A DNA stretch of 14,867 nt from Cellvibrionales bacterium UBA4495 (lineage in GTDB: Bacteria > Pseudomonadota > Gammaproteobacteria > Pseudomonadales > Porticoccaceae). The notes under the pieces are model-generated. The model searched no databases. It saw only the letters and a list, made by a program, of their open reading frames with translations, and was not told the DNA's origin. Positions 1-7,517 of this stretch are shown piece after piece; within the stretch, counting starts at the first letter, position 1, and every line of letters begins with the position of its first letter. Where the stretch lies: contig DGNJ01000072.1 of the NCBI GenBank assembly GCA_002388905.1, positions 77,344 to 92,210 of the forward strand, given 5' to 3'. The position numbers and the translations under genes were made by a program.

Positions 1-787
1 TGGGGCTGGCGTGGATGCCCAGTTTGTGTTCAACCCCCACCGGATAGACGTCATTGCGCCGACCCGGCGTTCCCGAGTCGTCCACCAGGAATTTGGGCAC
101 GATAAACAGGGAAATACCCCGGGTGCCGGCCGGCGCATCCGGCGTACGGGCCAGCACCAGGTGAACGATATTGTCGGTATAGGGTTGATCGCCCCAGGTG
201 ATGAAAATCTTCTGCCCCCGCAGCAGGTAGTGATCGCCCTGGGGAGAGGCGGAGGTCTTGACCGCTGCCAGGTCGCTGCCGGCGTCGGGCTCGGTGAGGT
301 TCATGGTACCCGCCCACTCACCGCTGATCAGGCGGGGCAGGTAGAGCGCTTTCTGGCTGTCCGAACCGTAGCGCCCCAGGGCGGTGATTACCCCCTGGGT
401 GAGCAGCGGCAGAAGGGAAAAAGCCATATTGGCGCTCTGCATCATTTCGTCCACGGCAAAACCGAGCATGTGCGGCAGTCCCTGTCCGCCATATTCGGGG
501 TTGCCGGTGAGGCTGGGCCAGCCACCCTCCCGGTAGGCCTGGTAGATACCGTCAAGAGCCGGGGGCGGCACCACGGCGCGATTCTCCAGAGAGGCTCCCT
601 GACGGTCCGCTGCACGGTTGCCGGGCGCCACCACCTCCGCATAGAACCGACCGGCCTCCTCGAGGATGGCATCCACCAGATCGTCGGAAAGTTCGCTAAA
701 CGCCGGCAACTCGCGCAGTTCCCCGATTTCAGCGATCTGGCGCAGAGCAAACTTCAGTTCATCGATCGGTGCCCGGTAAGTCGTCAT
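1..787 (-). CDS. acyl-CoA dehydrogenase, long DmdC-like type (C-terminal part outside window)
   Basis: This is the first 262 codons of a flavin-dependent acyl-CoA dehydrogenase, which oxidises acyl-CoA to 2-enoyl-CoA in the cytoplasm. The start MTTYRAPIDELKFAL matches the opening of the long (about 590-residue) subgroup that includes 3-methylmercaptopropionyl-CoA dehydrogenase. The flavin/substrate signature TEPDAGSDL is at residues 165-173, followed by GQKIFITWGD and, near the edge, RGISLFIVPKFLVDD and VEHKLGIHASP, all typical of the family. The catalytic glutamate and the C-terminal domain lie beyond position 1. The ATG at 787 has a strong ribosome binding site (AGGAGG about 5 bases upstream). 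It lies 60 bp downstream of the GGDEF/EAL gene on the same strand. Substrate cannot be decided: fatty acyl-CoA and DMSP-derived thioester are both possible. Family assignment is secure; the DmdC-like subgroup is inferred from start and spacing. Confidence 0.93.
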   Translation of the reverse strand, partial: MTTYRAPIDELKFALRQIAEIGELRELPAFSELSDDLVDAILEEAGRFYAEVVAPGNRAADRQGASLENRAVVPPPALDGIYQAYREGGWPSLTGNPEYGGQGLPHMLGFAVDEMMQSANMAFSLLPLLTQGVITALGRYGSDSQKALYLPRLISGEWAGTMNLTEPDAGSDLAAVKTSASPQGDHYLLRGQKIFITWGDQPYTDNIVHLVLARTPDAPAGTRGISLFIVPKFLVDDSGTPGRRNDVYPVGVEHKLGIHASP

Positions 788-806
788 GTCGTCCTCCTGA
801 AAATCC

Positions 807-816
807 CTGGCGCCAG
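807..816. repeat. 10-bp perfect palindrome CTGGCGCCAG upstream of the acyl-CoA dehydrogenase
   Basis: The 60-bp gap between the diguanylate cyclase-type gene and the acyl-CoA dehydrogenase contains CTGGCGCCAG, about 20 bases before the dehydrogenase start codon. It could be a regulator site, but short palindromes of this base composition also arise by chance in GC-rich DNA. No intrinsic terminator (GC hairpin followed by a T run) is visible in this gap, so read-through from the upstream gene is possible. Confidence 0.25.
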
Positions 817-847
817 TCTACGACAACGAAAACGGGACGGCGACGGC

Positions 848-3097
848 TTAGCTTATATTCCAGTTCTGGCCGGGCAAGCCCTGGCTGGCCGCATAGAATT
901 TGAAAAAGGAGTCGCCGCTCATGGGCTTGGCGTAGAGAAAACCCTGACCATAGTGGCAACCGATCGATTCCAGCGTCTCTTCCTGACCGGGACGCTCGAT
1001 ACCCACGGCGACGACCCGGATATCGAGTAGAGCGGCGATGGTGACAAGGGCCCGCACCATACCCTGATCTTCCCGGCCAGACTTGATCGACGCCACCAGG
1101 CGCCGATCAAGCTTGACGGTCTTCAGGGGCAGGTGCTGGAGGTAGGTGTAGTTCGGGGCCACCGAGCCCAGCTCATCCACAGAGCACGAAATTCCGAGCT
1201 GGTGCGCGGAACGGATGAAAAGCCGGGCACGTTCCAGGTGGTCGACAACCACCCCCTCGGGAATTTCCACCGTGAGCACGCCCGGTGGAATATTGTTCCT
1301 GTCCATGGCCTGGCGCAGATTTTCCAGAAAATCGATATCATCCAGCTGCAGGGCGGCTATGTTCAGGGTCAGCTGCTCGAGTTCAACGCCCCGGGAGTGC
1401 CATTGGCGGTATTGTGCGCAGGCCTCGCTGGCTGCCCATGCGCCGATTCGGGAAATGATGCCCTTCTCCTCGGCCATGGCCAGGAAGTCCCCGGGCATAA
1501 GCTGCCCGCGGCAGTGATGATTCCAGCGCAACAGGGTTTCGCAGCCGATAATATCGCCGGAGGCCAGATCAATCTGGGGCTGGAAAACCAGCGACATCTG
1601 CTCCCGCTTCAGTGCCAGGCGCAACTCGGACGGAAAGAAAACCTTATCCGGCAACTGACCGCTGCCATCCTCGGCCAGGTAGAAATAACCGTTGCGGCCA
1701 CGGGCCTTGGCCTTATACATGGCCATGTCGGCGTTTTCCATCAGGGCCACCATCTCGTCGCCATCGTCCGGGTAGACTCCGATGCCGACGCTGGCCGTAC
1801 CCTCCATTTCCTGGTCGAAGGCGACAAAGGGCTCCTCGAAGCAACTGAGGATCTTTCGGGCAATAGATGTCACTTCGGCATTGTCCCGGACATTCTCTGC
1901 GATCACTGTAAACTCGTCACCGGCCAGGCGGGCCACGGTATCGCTCTCGCGCACCATCTCGCGCAGCCGCCGGGCCACGGACTTGAGCAGCTCGTCACCA
2001 AAGTTATGTCCCAGGGAGTCGTTGATGAGCTTGAAATTGTCGAGATCGATATAAAAGATGGCCATACGGTTATTGAGCCGCTTGGCACGCTTGATGGCCT
2101 GGTCGAGGCGGTCGAGGAAGAGTCGCCGGTTGGGCAGGCCGGTGAGGTTGTCATGGTTGGCGAGGTATTTTAACTCTTCCTCGGTACGCTTGATGTCGGT
2201 GACGTCGCTGAAGAAACAGACATAGTGGATACTCCCGGCCCGGGTGCGGATGCGCGTAATGGTCATCCTCGCCGAATAGGCCTCGCCCGATTTTCGCCGG
2301 CCCCAGACCTCACCATGCCAGGAACCGCCGCTGTGGATCCGTTTCACCACCTTGCGGTAGAAGGCGAAATTCTGTTCCCTGGCCCGGGGCAAGCCGGCTT
2401 TTTTGCCCAGCACCTCCACCTCCGAATAACCGGTTATGCGGGTAAAGGCATTGTTGACCGAGGTAATTCGCCGATGGGCGTCCCCGATAACGATGGCGTC
2501 GGTGGTGTTTTCGAACACCTGCCGGGACAATTGCAACTGGGCGTCCAGCTCACGCTCCCGCGACAGGTCCAGGGAGACGCAGTTAAAGCCGTCGCACTGG
2601 CCCGAGCGGGTAAAAAGCGGGTAATAATGATGCCGGTAATATCTGTCCTTGATGGGCTTGAAGGACATGAACTGCTCACCGTCGAGCGCGGACCGGATAT
2701 CCTCGACCATGGGGGAATCGCCTCCCAGGACCATGGCCATGTTCCTGCCGATCAGATCGGCCGGGGACCAACCCGCCTTGTCCAGGGCGCCGCCCCTGAC
2801 ATCGCGGATCACACCCGCGGCGTCAACGGTCCAGAGAATCACCGGCGATGCGCTGGAAAGCGTTTCCAGCAGGAACTTGCGCTGCAGTTCCTCCGAGGAC
2901 GTGCGGGAGAAATAGCGCAGGTGGTGGGCGAGCAAAGCCGTCAGCCAGAGGGCGATAATCAGCGAATACCACTGCCAGCCGTGATTGAGATCGAAATCCG
3001 TCAATCCGTACAGCAGCAGTGCACCGGCAACGAAGAGGCCGGTAATAAGGCACTGCTGGGCAAAATGATTCCGTGCAATCATCGATGCGACCGACAT
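848..3097 (-). CDS. membrane PAS-PAS-GGDEF-EAL cyclic-di-GMP signalling protein with degenerate EAL domain
   Basis: 749-residue inner-membrane sensor of the cyclic-di-GMP network. Two membrane segments (about 12-32 and 44-62) are followed by two PAS-like domains (about 77-180 and 190-302), a GGDEF domain (about 312-474) and an EAL domain (about 488-735). The cyclase motif is AGDEF (392-396), a variant found in active cyclases, with an RxxD inhibitory site (R383, D386) five residues before it, so synthesis of c-di-GMP is plausible. The EAL half keeps E520 (as ETL instead of EAL), N579, E611, D641, K662 and Q718. It has DELG at 641-644 in place of DDFG, a changed loop after it (no GTGYSS), and AVGIE (697-701) in place of AEGVE. 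Phosphodiesterase activity is therefore doubtful. The ATG at 3097 has AGGGAGGT about 5 bases upstream. It is transcribed divergently from the mla operon, with no evident functional link. Confidence 0.93.
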   Translation of the reverse strand: MSVASMIARNHFAQQCLITGLFVAGALLLYGLTDFDLNHGWQWYSLIIALWLTALLAHHLRYFSRTSSEELQRKFLLETLSSASPVILWTVDAAGVIRDVRGGALDKAGWSPADLIGRNMAMVLGGDSPMVEDIRSALDGEQFMSFKPIKDRYYRHHYYPLFTRSGQCDGFNCVSLDLSRERELDAQLQLSRQVFENTTDAIVIGDAHRRITSVNNAFTRITGYSEVEVLGKKAGLPRAREQNFAFYRKVVKRIHSGGSWHGEVWGRRKSGEAYSARMTITRIRTRAGSIHYVCFFSDVTDIKRTEEELKYLANHDNLTGLPNRRLFLDRLDQAIKRAKRLNNRMAIFYIDLDNFKLINDSLGHNFGDELLKSVARRLREMVRESDTVARLAGDEFTVIAENVRDNAEVTSIARKILSCFEEPFVAFDQEMEGTASVGIGVYPDDGDEMVALMENADMAMYKAKARGRNGYFYLAEDGSGQLPDKVFFPSELRLALKREQMSLVFQPQIDLASGDIIGCETLLRWNHHCRGQLMPGDFLAMAEEKGIISRIGAWAASEACAQYRQWHSRGVELEQLTLNIAALQLDDIDFLENLRQAMDRNNIPPGVLTVEIPEGVVVDHLERARLFIRSAHQLGISCSVDELGSVAPNYTYLQHLPLKTVKLDRRLVASIKSGREDQGMVRALVTIAALLDIRVVAVGIERPGQEETLESIGCHYGQGFLYAKPMSGDSFFKFYAASQGLPGQNWNIS

Positions 3098-3595
3098 TCA
3101 GACCTCCCTGTCCTTAGCTCCGTTGACTTTCCTGACCGGAGTCGTGAGTGAAGGCCCGAGTATATTGGCTAACGGAGTCGAACAATAATCATTACCGACT
3201 GAAAAGTGCAAGCGGTTGATTTTCCAGACAAACAGAGCAGCCACTTGACCGCGTTCCGAACAATCGCCACGACTCCTCGCTTTGCCAATAGCTCAGCAGC
3301 GCTATACCGTTGTCCGCCGCGGTAACGGCAGCGCTGACTGTATTCGCCCGGTGAGACCGATAAAAAATCGGACCACAAGCCTCTTTGCCACAAGACCCGA
3401 TGCTGCGCTGGGAAAACCGCCATGAGCCTGGGCGTCCGGAATTCCAGCTCGTCCACCCGCGTGGTCAACACCAAGTGGTACCGCATGGTACCAGCCCGGC
3501 CATGACGGAACGGCATTTAACCCGGAAATTGCACCAGATTATTGGCTATTTGTTCTATCATAGGCTCATTGTGCAGCGCAACGGGGAGAGACAGC
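3098..3595. other. long divergent intergenic region between the GGDEF/EAL gene and mlaF
   Basis: About 500 bp with no convincing gene. It must hold the promoters for both divergent units. On the minus strand a -10-like TATACT lies at 3159-3164, about 60 bp before the GGDEF/EAL start, without a good -35. It is flanked by a direct repeat CGGAGTCG at 3137-3144 and 3173-3180. On the plus strand a -10-like TATCAT is at 3556-3561, with TTGCAC at 3529-3534, but the 21-bp spacing is too long for a standard sigma-70 promoter. A small inverted repeat CCGAT-AAAAA-ATCGG is at 3357-3371. A 115-codon open frame on the minus strand (3169-3516) has no ribosome binding site and no recognisable motif and is not called. 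Confidence 0.6.
3476..3493. repeat. perfect inverted repeat TGGTACC-GCAT-GGTACCA, possible operator
   Basis: Two 7-bp arms in perfect inverted order are separated by 4 bp, about 100 bp before the mlaF start and about 380 bp before the GGDEF/EAL start. The dyad has the size of a site bound by a dimeric regulator. It has no adjacent T run, so it is not an intrinsic terminator. The regulator is unknown, and chance occurrence is possible because GGTACC is itself a palindrome. Confidence 0.35.
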
Positions 3596-4429
3596 TTGAC
3601 AACCCGCACGGCCCGCCAGAGACAAAACGACGATTATATCCAGATCGATAACTTGCACTTTCGCTACCGGGACCGGACCGTTTTCAGGGGCATTGACATG
3701 CGCATCCCCCGGGGCGGGATTACCGCGATCATGGGTCCCAGCGGCTCCGGCAAGACATCCCTGTTGCGCCTTATAGCCGGCCAGCTTAAACCGGGAGCCG
3801 GAACCGTCCGGGTCGGCGGCACCGACATCCACCGATTGTCGCGCTCGGCCCTGTTTCGGGAGCGCCGCAAAATGGGTTTCCTGTTCCAGAGTGGTGCTCT
3901 TTTTACCGACCTGTCGGTCTATGAGAATGTGGCCTTCCCCCTGCGCGCCCATACCCGCCTGCCGGATACCATGATCCGCGACCTCGTATTGATGAAGCTG
4001 GAAGCGGTGGGACTGCGCGGAGCCAGGCACCTGATGCCCGCAACTCTGTCCGGGGGCATGGCCCGGCGCGTGGCTCTTGCGCGCGCAATTGTTCTGGACC
4101 CCGAACTAATTCTCTATGATGAACCCTTTGCCGGCCAGGACCCCATTTCCACCGGCATGCTCGCCGCCCTGATAAAACGTCTCAACGATACCCTCAACCT
4201 GACCAGCATCATCATTTCCCACGACGTACCCGAAACCGCCAGTATCGCCCGCCATGCCTATGTCCTGGCCGACGGCCAGGTGGCCGGCCAGGGTCCCATC
4301 CAGGAAATACTGGAAAGCAGGGCTCCGGAAGTCCGCCAATTCGTAAAGGGACTGCCCGACGGCCCCGTGCCCTTTCATTACCCGGCACCCGATTACCGTG
4401 ACGATCTGGACCTGGGTGAAACATGCTGA
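3596..4429 (+). CDS. mlaF: MlaF, ATPase subunit of the Mla phospholipid ABC transporter
   Basis: 277-residue ATP-binding subunit that powers the inner-membrane MlaFEDB complex, which moves phospholipids between the inner membrane and the periplasmic carrier MlaC. Walker A GPSGSGKT is at 47-54, the Q-loop glutamine at Q98 in [10 protein letters not shown], the signature LSGGM at 151-155, Walker B LILYDEP at 171-177 and the switch histidine at H209. [18 protein letters not shown] and the C-terminal [10 protein letters not shown] are close to MlaF of Escherichia coli. Length is also close (269 there). I chose TTG at 3596 because GGGGAGAG sits about 5 bases upstream. The upstream in-frame TTG at 3542 has no ribosome binding site, and no ATG precedes the conserved fold. 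First gene of an overlapping five-gene operon; its stop overlaps mlaE by 7 bp. Confidence 0.96.
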   Translation: MTTRTARQRQNDDYIQIDNLHFRYRDRTVFRGIDMRIPRGGITAIMGPSGSGKTSLLRLIAGQLKPGAGTVRVGGTDIHRLSRSALFRERRKMGFLFQSGALFTDLSVYENVAFPLRAHTRLPDTMIRDLVLMKLEAVGLRGARHLMPATLSGGMARRVALARAIVLDPELILYDEPFAGQDPISTGMLAALIKRLNDTLNLTSIIISHDVPETASIARHAYVLADGQVAGQGPIQEILESRAPEVRQFVKGLPDGPVPFHYPAPDYRDDLDLGETC

Positions 4430-5205
4430 ACGCCATCGCCCTCCTGGGCCGCTACGGGCTCAATCGACTCGCGACCCTGGGCCGCGCCGGGGTATTGTTC
4501 GTGGCCGCGCTCTGGGGCAGACCGACACTGCGGCCCGGGCTGTCATTGCTGGTGCGCCAGCTTTTCAACGCCGGTGTCCTGTCCCTGGTGATCATCGTCA
4601 TGTCCGGCCTGTTCGTGGGCATGGTCCTGGCCCTCCAGGGTTATACGGTGCTGGTGCGCTTCGGCGCCGTCGAGGCCCTGGGCCAGGCGGTGTCCCTGTC
4701 GCTGGTCCGGGAACTGGGGCCGGTGGTGGCCGCGCTGCTGTTCGCCGGCCGGGCGGGATCGGCCATGACCGCCGAGATCGGCCTGATGAAAGCAACGGAG
4801 CAATTAGTGGCCATGGATATGATCGGTGTCGATGCCGTGCGCCGGGTTGTCCGCCCCCGGCTGCTTGCGGGAATTATCACCATGCCCCTGCTGGCCCAGA
4901 TCTTCAACGCCGTGGCCATCGGTGGCGCGGTACTGGTGGGTGTAAAATGGCTGGGCGTGGACAGCAACGCCTTCTGGGTGAATATGCGCGAGAGCCTCAG
5001 CTTTGGAGAGGATATTCTCAACGGCATTATCAAGTCCCTGGTATTCGGTGTTATTGTCAGCTGGATCGCGGTTTTCCAGGGCTACGATTCGGAACCCACC
5101 TCCCGCGGCATCGGCGAGGCAACCACCCGGACCGTGGTTTATTCCTCCCTGGCGGTATTGGGCATGGATTTCCTGTTGACCGCCATGATGTTCGGAGTCG
5201 ATTAA
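4423..5205 (+). CDS. mlaE: MlaE, permease subunit of the Mla phospholipid ABC transporter
   Basis: 260-residue integral membrane permease of the MlaFEDB complex, family MlaE/YrbE (length typical). It has an amphipathic N-terminal region followed by several hydrophobic segments. The best-conserved stretch is residues 94-133, with [19 protein letters not shown], then SAMTAEIG and [11 protein letters not shown], the region that contacts the ATPase in this family. A second conserved part is [17 protein letters not shown], with [17 protein letters not shown] towards the C-terminus. The ATG at 4423 lies inside the end of mlaF (7-bp overlap), so the two are probably translationally coupled. The stop TAA shares one base with the mlaD start. 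Identification is secure. Confidence 0.96.
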   Translation: MLNAIALLGRYGLNRLATLGRAGVLFVAALWGRPTLRPGLSLLVRQLFNAGVLSLVIIVMSGLFVGMVLALQGYTVLVRFGAVEALGQAVSLSLVRELGPVVAALLFAGRAGSAMTAEIGLMKATEQLVAMDMIGVDAVRRVVRPRLLAGIITMPLLAQIFNAVAIGGAVLVGVKWLGVDSNAFWVNMRESLSFGEDILNGIIKSLVFGVIVSWIAVFQGYDSEPTSRGIGEATTRTVVYSSLAVLGMDFLLTAMMFGVD

Positions 5206-5663
5206 TGAGCAGAACCGTCGAAATTGTCGTGGGCCTCTTCCTGATCGCCGGGTTTGCCGCTTTCGCTTTTCTCGCCATCCAGGTAAGCGGTCTCAACCCC
5301 ACCGCCACGCAGGGGGACACCTATACGCTGGTTGCCCGCTTCAACAATGTCGCCGGCCTGAACCAGGGTGCCAGGGTAACTGTGGCCGGTGTCCAGGTTG
5401 GGCGGGTTGCCGCCATTCGACTGGACCCCCTCTCCGTCCGCGCCGAGGTTGAAATGCACATAAACGACCGCATCGACTACCTGACGGACGACAGTATCGC
5501 CGCCATCCAGACGTCCGGGATACTGGGGGAAAAATATATCGCCATTTCCATTGGCGGTTCCCCGGACATCCTCGGCAACGGCGACAGAATCCGCGAGACA
5601 CAATCGGCTCTCGTACTCGAGGAACTGGTGGGCAAATTTCTTTCCAACATGGTGAACAAATGA
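5205..5663 (+). CDS. mlaD: MlaD, MCE-domain lipid-binding subunit
   Basis: 152-residue inner-membrane protein with one N-terminal membrane segment (about 7-27) and a single periplasmic MCE domain (about 39-118). In the known complex it forms a hexameric ring with a hydrophobic pore through which lipids pass to or from MlaC. Family motifs are visible: GLNQGARVTVAGVQVGRV (51-68) and ILGEKYIAISIGG (106-118). The C-terminal helix ALVLEELVGKFL (135-146) resembles the helix that lines the pore in E. coli MlaD. The protein is shorter than E. coli MlaD (183 residues), mainly after that helix. The start ATG shares one base with the mlaE stop (TAATG) and has GGAG upstream. The stop overlaps mlaC by 4 bp. 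Confidence 0.95.
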   Translation: MSRTVEIVVGLFLIAGFAAFAFLAIQVSGLNPTATQGDTYTLVARFNNVAGLNQGARVTVAGVQVGRVAAIRLDPLSVRAEVEMHINDRIDYLTDDSIAAIQTSGILGEKYIAISIGGSPDILGNGDRIRETQSALVLEELVGKFLSNMVNK

Positions 5664-6382
5664 CAACGCTCTCTCGATACGTATTTTCTGCCATTATCGC
5701 CATGCTTATTGCCTGGCCGTCCCTGGCCGGAGAGGAGGAAACGGCAGAAACCGGGCAGATAGATGCACGGGACCCCCACGCCCTGATCGTTCAGTCCACC
5801 GACAACCTGCTGGCAAAAGCCCGGGAAGCAAAAGACTATTTCGCCGAGGACCCGGATCGCTATTACCGGGAGATCGGTCGGTTCGTCGAGCAGGTTGTCG
5901 ATATCGAGCGCTTCACCCGGGGCGTCATGGCCTCCTATGCCAGCGCCAGGCGTTACCGGGCCCTGGACACCGACGAGGAAAGGAAGGCCTTTCGCGAGCG
6001 TGTGGACCGCTTCGCGGAAATCCTCAAGGACAGCCTGATTACCACTTATTCAAAGGCACTGATCAACGCCGGGGGCGTGCGCATCGAAACCAAACCGCCG
6101 CCGGCAGGTGTTACAGACGATGCCGATTACGCCGCGGTCGAACAGGTCATTTACAGTGACGACGGCACCCCCTACCACGCCCAGTATTCGCTGCGCCGGG
6201 ACGACAGCGGAGACTGGAAGCTCTACAACATTTCCGTGGAAGGCATCAATATCGGCATGGTTTTTCGCAGCCAGTTCGCCTCCCTGGTGGAAAAACACGG
6301 TGGCGACGTGGATGCGGCCATCGAGCAGTGGCGGGACGAACAACACCCTATTCCCATCAACCACAAGGGCGATTCCCAGTGA
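5660..6382 (+). CDS. mlaC: MlaC, periplasmic phospholipid carrier
   Basis: 240-residue secreted protein of the MlaC/Ttg2D family. It shuttles phospholipid between the outer-membrane MlaA complex and the inner-membrane MlaFEDB complex. A signal peptide is clear: hydrophobic residues about 7-20 and a likely cleavage after SLA (23), leaving GEEE. Family features include the start of the mature fold (DPHALIVQSTDNLLAK), FTRGVMASYA, TYSKAL, and WKLYNISVEGINIGMVFRSQFASLV near the C-terminus. It is somewhat longer than E. coli MlaC (211), with a short charged extension at each end. The ATG at 5660 overlaps the mlaD stop in an ATGA arrangement, and the stop overlaps mlaB as GTGA. No MlaA gene is in the window. 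Confidence 0.95.
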   Translation: MTTLSRYVFSAIIAMLIAWPSLAGEEETAETGQIDARDPHALIVQSTDNLLAKAREAKDYFAEDPDRYYREIGRFVEQVVDIERFTRGVMASYASARRYRALDTDEERKAFRERVDRFAEILKDSLITTYSKALINAGGVRIETKPPPAGVTDDADYAAVEQVIYSDDGTPYHAQYSLRRDDSGDWKLYNISVEGINIGMVFRSQFASLVEKHGGDVDAAIEQWRDEQHPIPINHKGDSQ

Positions 6383-6732
6383 GGAAGAGGACCCCCGCCG
6401 GGGACGCCACGGTGCGCTTTGACGGCAATACCATAGCTGTAGCGGGAAAGCTTGATTTCGAATCGGTGCCCGGTATCGAGGGTATCGGGGCCGACCGGCT
6501 GGCGGACCGGGACGGAGGAGACACCTGGTTTCTGGACCTGTCCGGCGTCGACTACAGCGACAGCGCCGGTGTTGCCCTGATTCTCGCCTGGCAGCGCGCG
6601 GCCAATACTGCCGGGCGGGAACTGGTTCTTCGCGGCGCCCCCGACAATGTACTCTCCATGATCCACCTGGCGGGCCTGGAAGACCTGTTGGATATCGAAG
6701 AAACGATGGCAGCCGACCCTGCGGAACAATAA
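6379..6732 (+). CDS. mlaB: MlaB, STAS-domain accessory subunit
   Basis: 117-residue cytoplasmic STAS-domain protein that binds MlaF and stabilises the transporter. The core motif LDLSGVDYSDSAGVALILAW (53-71) is characteristic. S62 sits at the position of the functionally important Thr52 of E. coli MlaB. The start is inferred to be GTG at 6379, overlapping the mlaC stop by 4 bp (GTGA). An in-frame ATG further upstream would overlap mlaC by more than 50 bp and has no support. It is the last gene of the mla unit. The ibaG and murA genes that follow mlaB in E. coli are not present here; instead the operon runs towards the convergent purC. Confidence 0.9.
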   Translation: MRKRTPAGDATVRFDGNTIAVAGKLDFESVPGIEGIGADRLADRDGGDTWFLDLSGVDYSDSAGVALILAWQRAANTAGRELVLRGAPDNVLSMIHLAGLEDLLDIEETMAADPAEQ

Positions 6733-6748
6733 GTCGCTGCCGTGAATG

Positions 6749-6769
6749 TCTCTGCGAACCGTTCGGAGA
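6749..6769. terminator. weak hairpin between convergent mlaB and purC
   Basis: The 41-bp gap between the two stop codons contains an imperfect dyad: TCTC/GAGA and CGAA/TTCG with a CCG loop and a 2-base bulge. There is no run of T on either strand, so it does not meet the standard for an intrinsic terminator. It may still help bidirectional termination. Low confidence. Confidence 0.25.
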
Positions 6770-6773
6770 AGCT

Positions 6774-7496
6774 TTAATCCGTATCTTCGAAATCGATGCC
6801 TAATCGCCGGCCCACAATCTCGTAGGACTCGACGACATTACCCAGATCCTGACGGAAACGGTCCTTGTCGAGTTTTTCCCGGGTCTCGCTGTCCCAGATG
6901 CGGCAACCATCCGGGCTGAACTCATCCCCCAGCACCACTTCGCCACCGGCCACCCCGAATTCCAGCTTGTAATCCACCAGCAACATGCCTGCGTCGGCAA
7001 AGAGTGCCTTGAGCACGTCGTTGACCTGATAAGTCAAAGTCTTCATCCGGACAAGCTGATCGGCGCTGGCCCAGCCGAAGGCCAGGGCGTGGGATTCATT
7101 GATCATGGGGTCGTGGAGGGCATCGTTTTTGAGAAACAGCTCGAAAGTGGGCGGTTCGATCTCAATGCCCTCCTCGATTCCCAGCCGACGACACAGGCTG
7201 CCGGCAGCAAGATTGCGTACCACGCATTCGACGGGAATCATCTGAAGGCTCTTTACCAGTGACTCCCGGGCCGACAACAATTGCTGAAAGTGAGTGGGAA
7301 TGCCCGCAGACTCGAGCCGGTCCATAATAAAGGCGTTGAACCTGTTGTTGACCATACCCTTGCGATCAAGCTGGGCGACCTTTCCACCATCAAACGCGGA
7401 GGTGTCGTTGCGAAACTCCATGATCATGAAATCGGGATTGTCGGTCCGATACAATGACTTGGCCTTGCCTGTGTTGACAATGTCGCGCTTTTCCAT
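6774..7496 (-). CDS. purC: phosphoribosylaminoimidazole-succinocarboxamide synthase (SAICAR synthetase)
   Basis: 240-residue cytoplasmic enzyme of purine synthesis. It joins aspartate to 5-aminoimidazole-4-carboxyribonucleotide with ATP to give SAICAR. Length matches E. coli PurC (237). Motifs include [22 protein letters not shown], the first family signature IPVECVVRN (87-95), [21 protein letters not shown], the second signature [10 protein letters not shown] (172-181) and GDEFSPD (190-196). The ATG at 7496 has AAGGTG about 7 bases upstream. It lies 21 bp after the YycJ-like MBL gene on the same strand, at the end of a dapA-bamC-MBL-purC run, so it is likely co-transcribed with them. Confidence 0.97.
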   Translation of the reverse strand: MEKRDIVNTGKAKSLYRTDNPDFMIMEFRNDTSAFDGGKVAQLDRKGMVNNRFNAFIMDRLESAGIPTHFQQLLSARESLVKSLQMIPVECVVRNLAAGSLCRRLGIEEGIEIEPPTFELFLKNDALHDPMINESHALAFGWASADQLVRMKTLTYQVNDVLKALFADAGMLLVDYKLEFGVAGGEVVLGDEFSPDGCRIWDSETREKLDKDRFRQDLGNVVESYEIVGRRLGIDFEDTD

Positions 7497-7517
7497 GGAA
7501 TTACACCTTTCTCCAAT

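Noticed and set aside
11..1030. Long plus-strand open frames opposite the acyl-CoA dehydrogenase and the GGDEF/EAL gene (also 1133-2173 and 2225-3151)
   Set aside because: They are antisense shadows of strongly supported minus-strand genes and show no domain of their own.
3422..3505. 27-codon plus-strand open frame (MSLGVRNSSSSTRVV...) overlapping the inverted repeat
   Set aside because: Short, weak upstream GGGAAAA, low-complexity serine stretch, no known family.
3169..3516. 115-codon minus-strand open frame in the divergent intergenic region
   Set aside because: No ribosome binding site at either possible ATG, no recognisable motif, and its last third has poorer GC-ending codon use than neighbours. 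It may be chance in a GC-rich region.
3529..3561. Sigma-70 promoter TTGCAC / TATCAT for the mla operon
   Set aside because: The spacing is 21 bp, too long for a standard promoter; kept only as a note in the intergenic entry.
4398..5663. 421-codon plus-strand open frame spanning mlaE and mlaD
   Set aside because: Its first part is the mlaE sequence read in the wrong frame, rich in Arg, Gly and Pro. The real part is mlaD from 5205.
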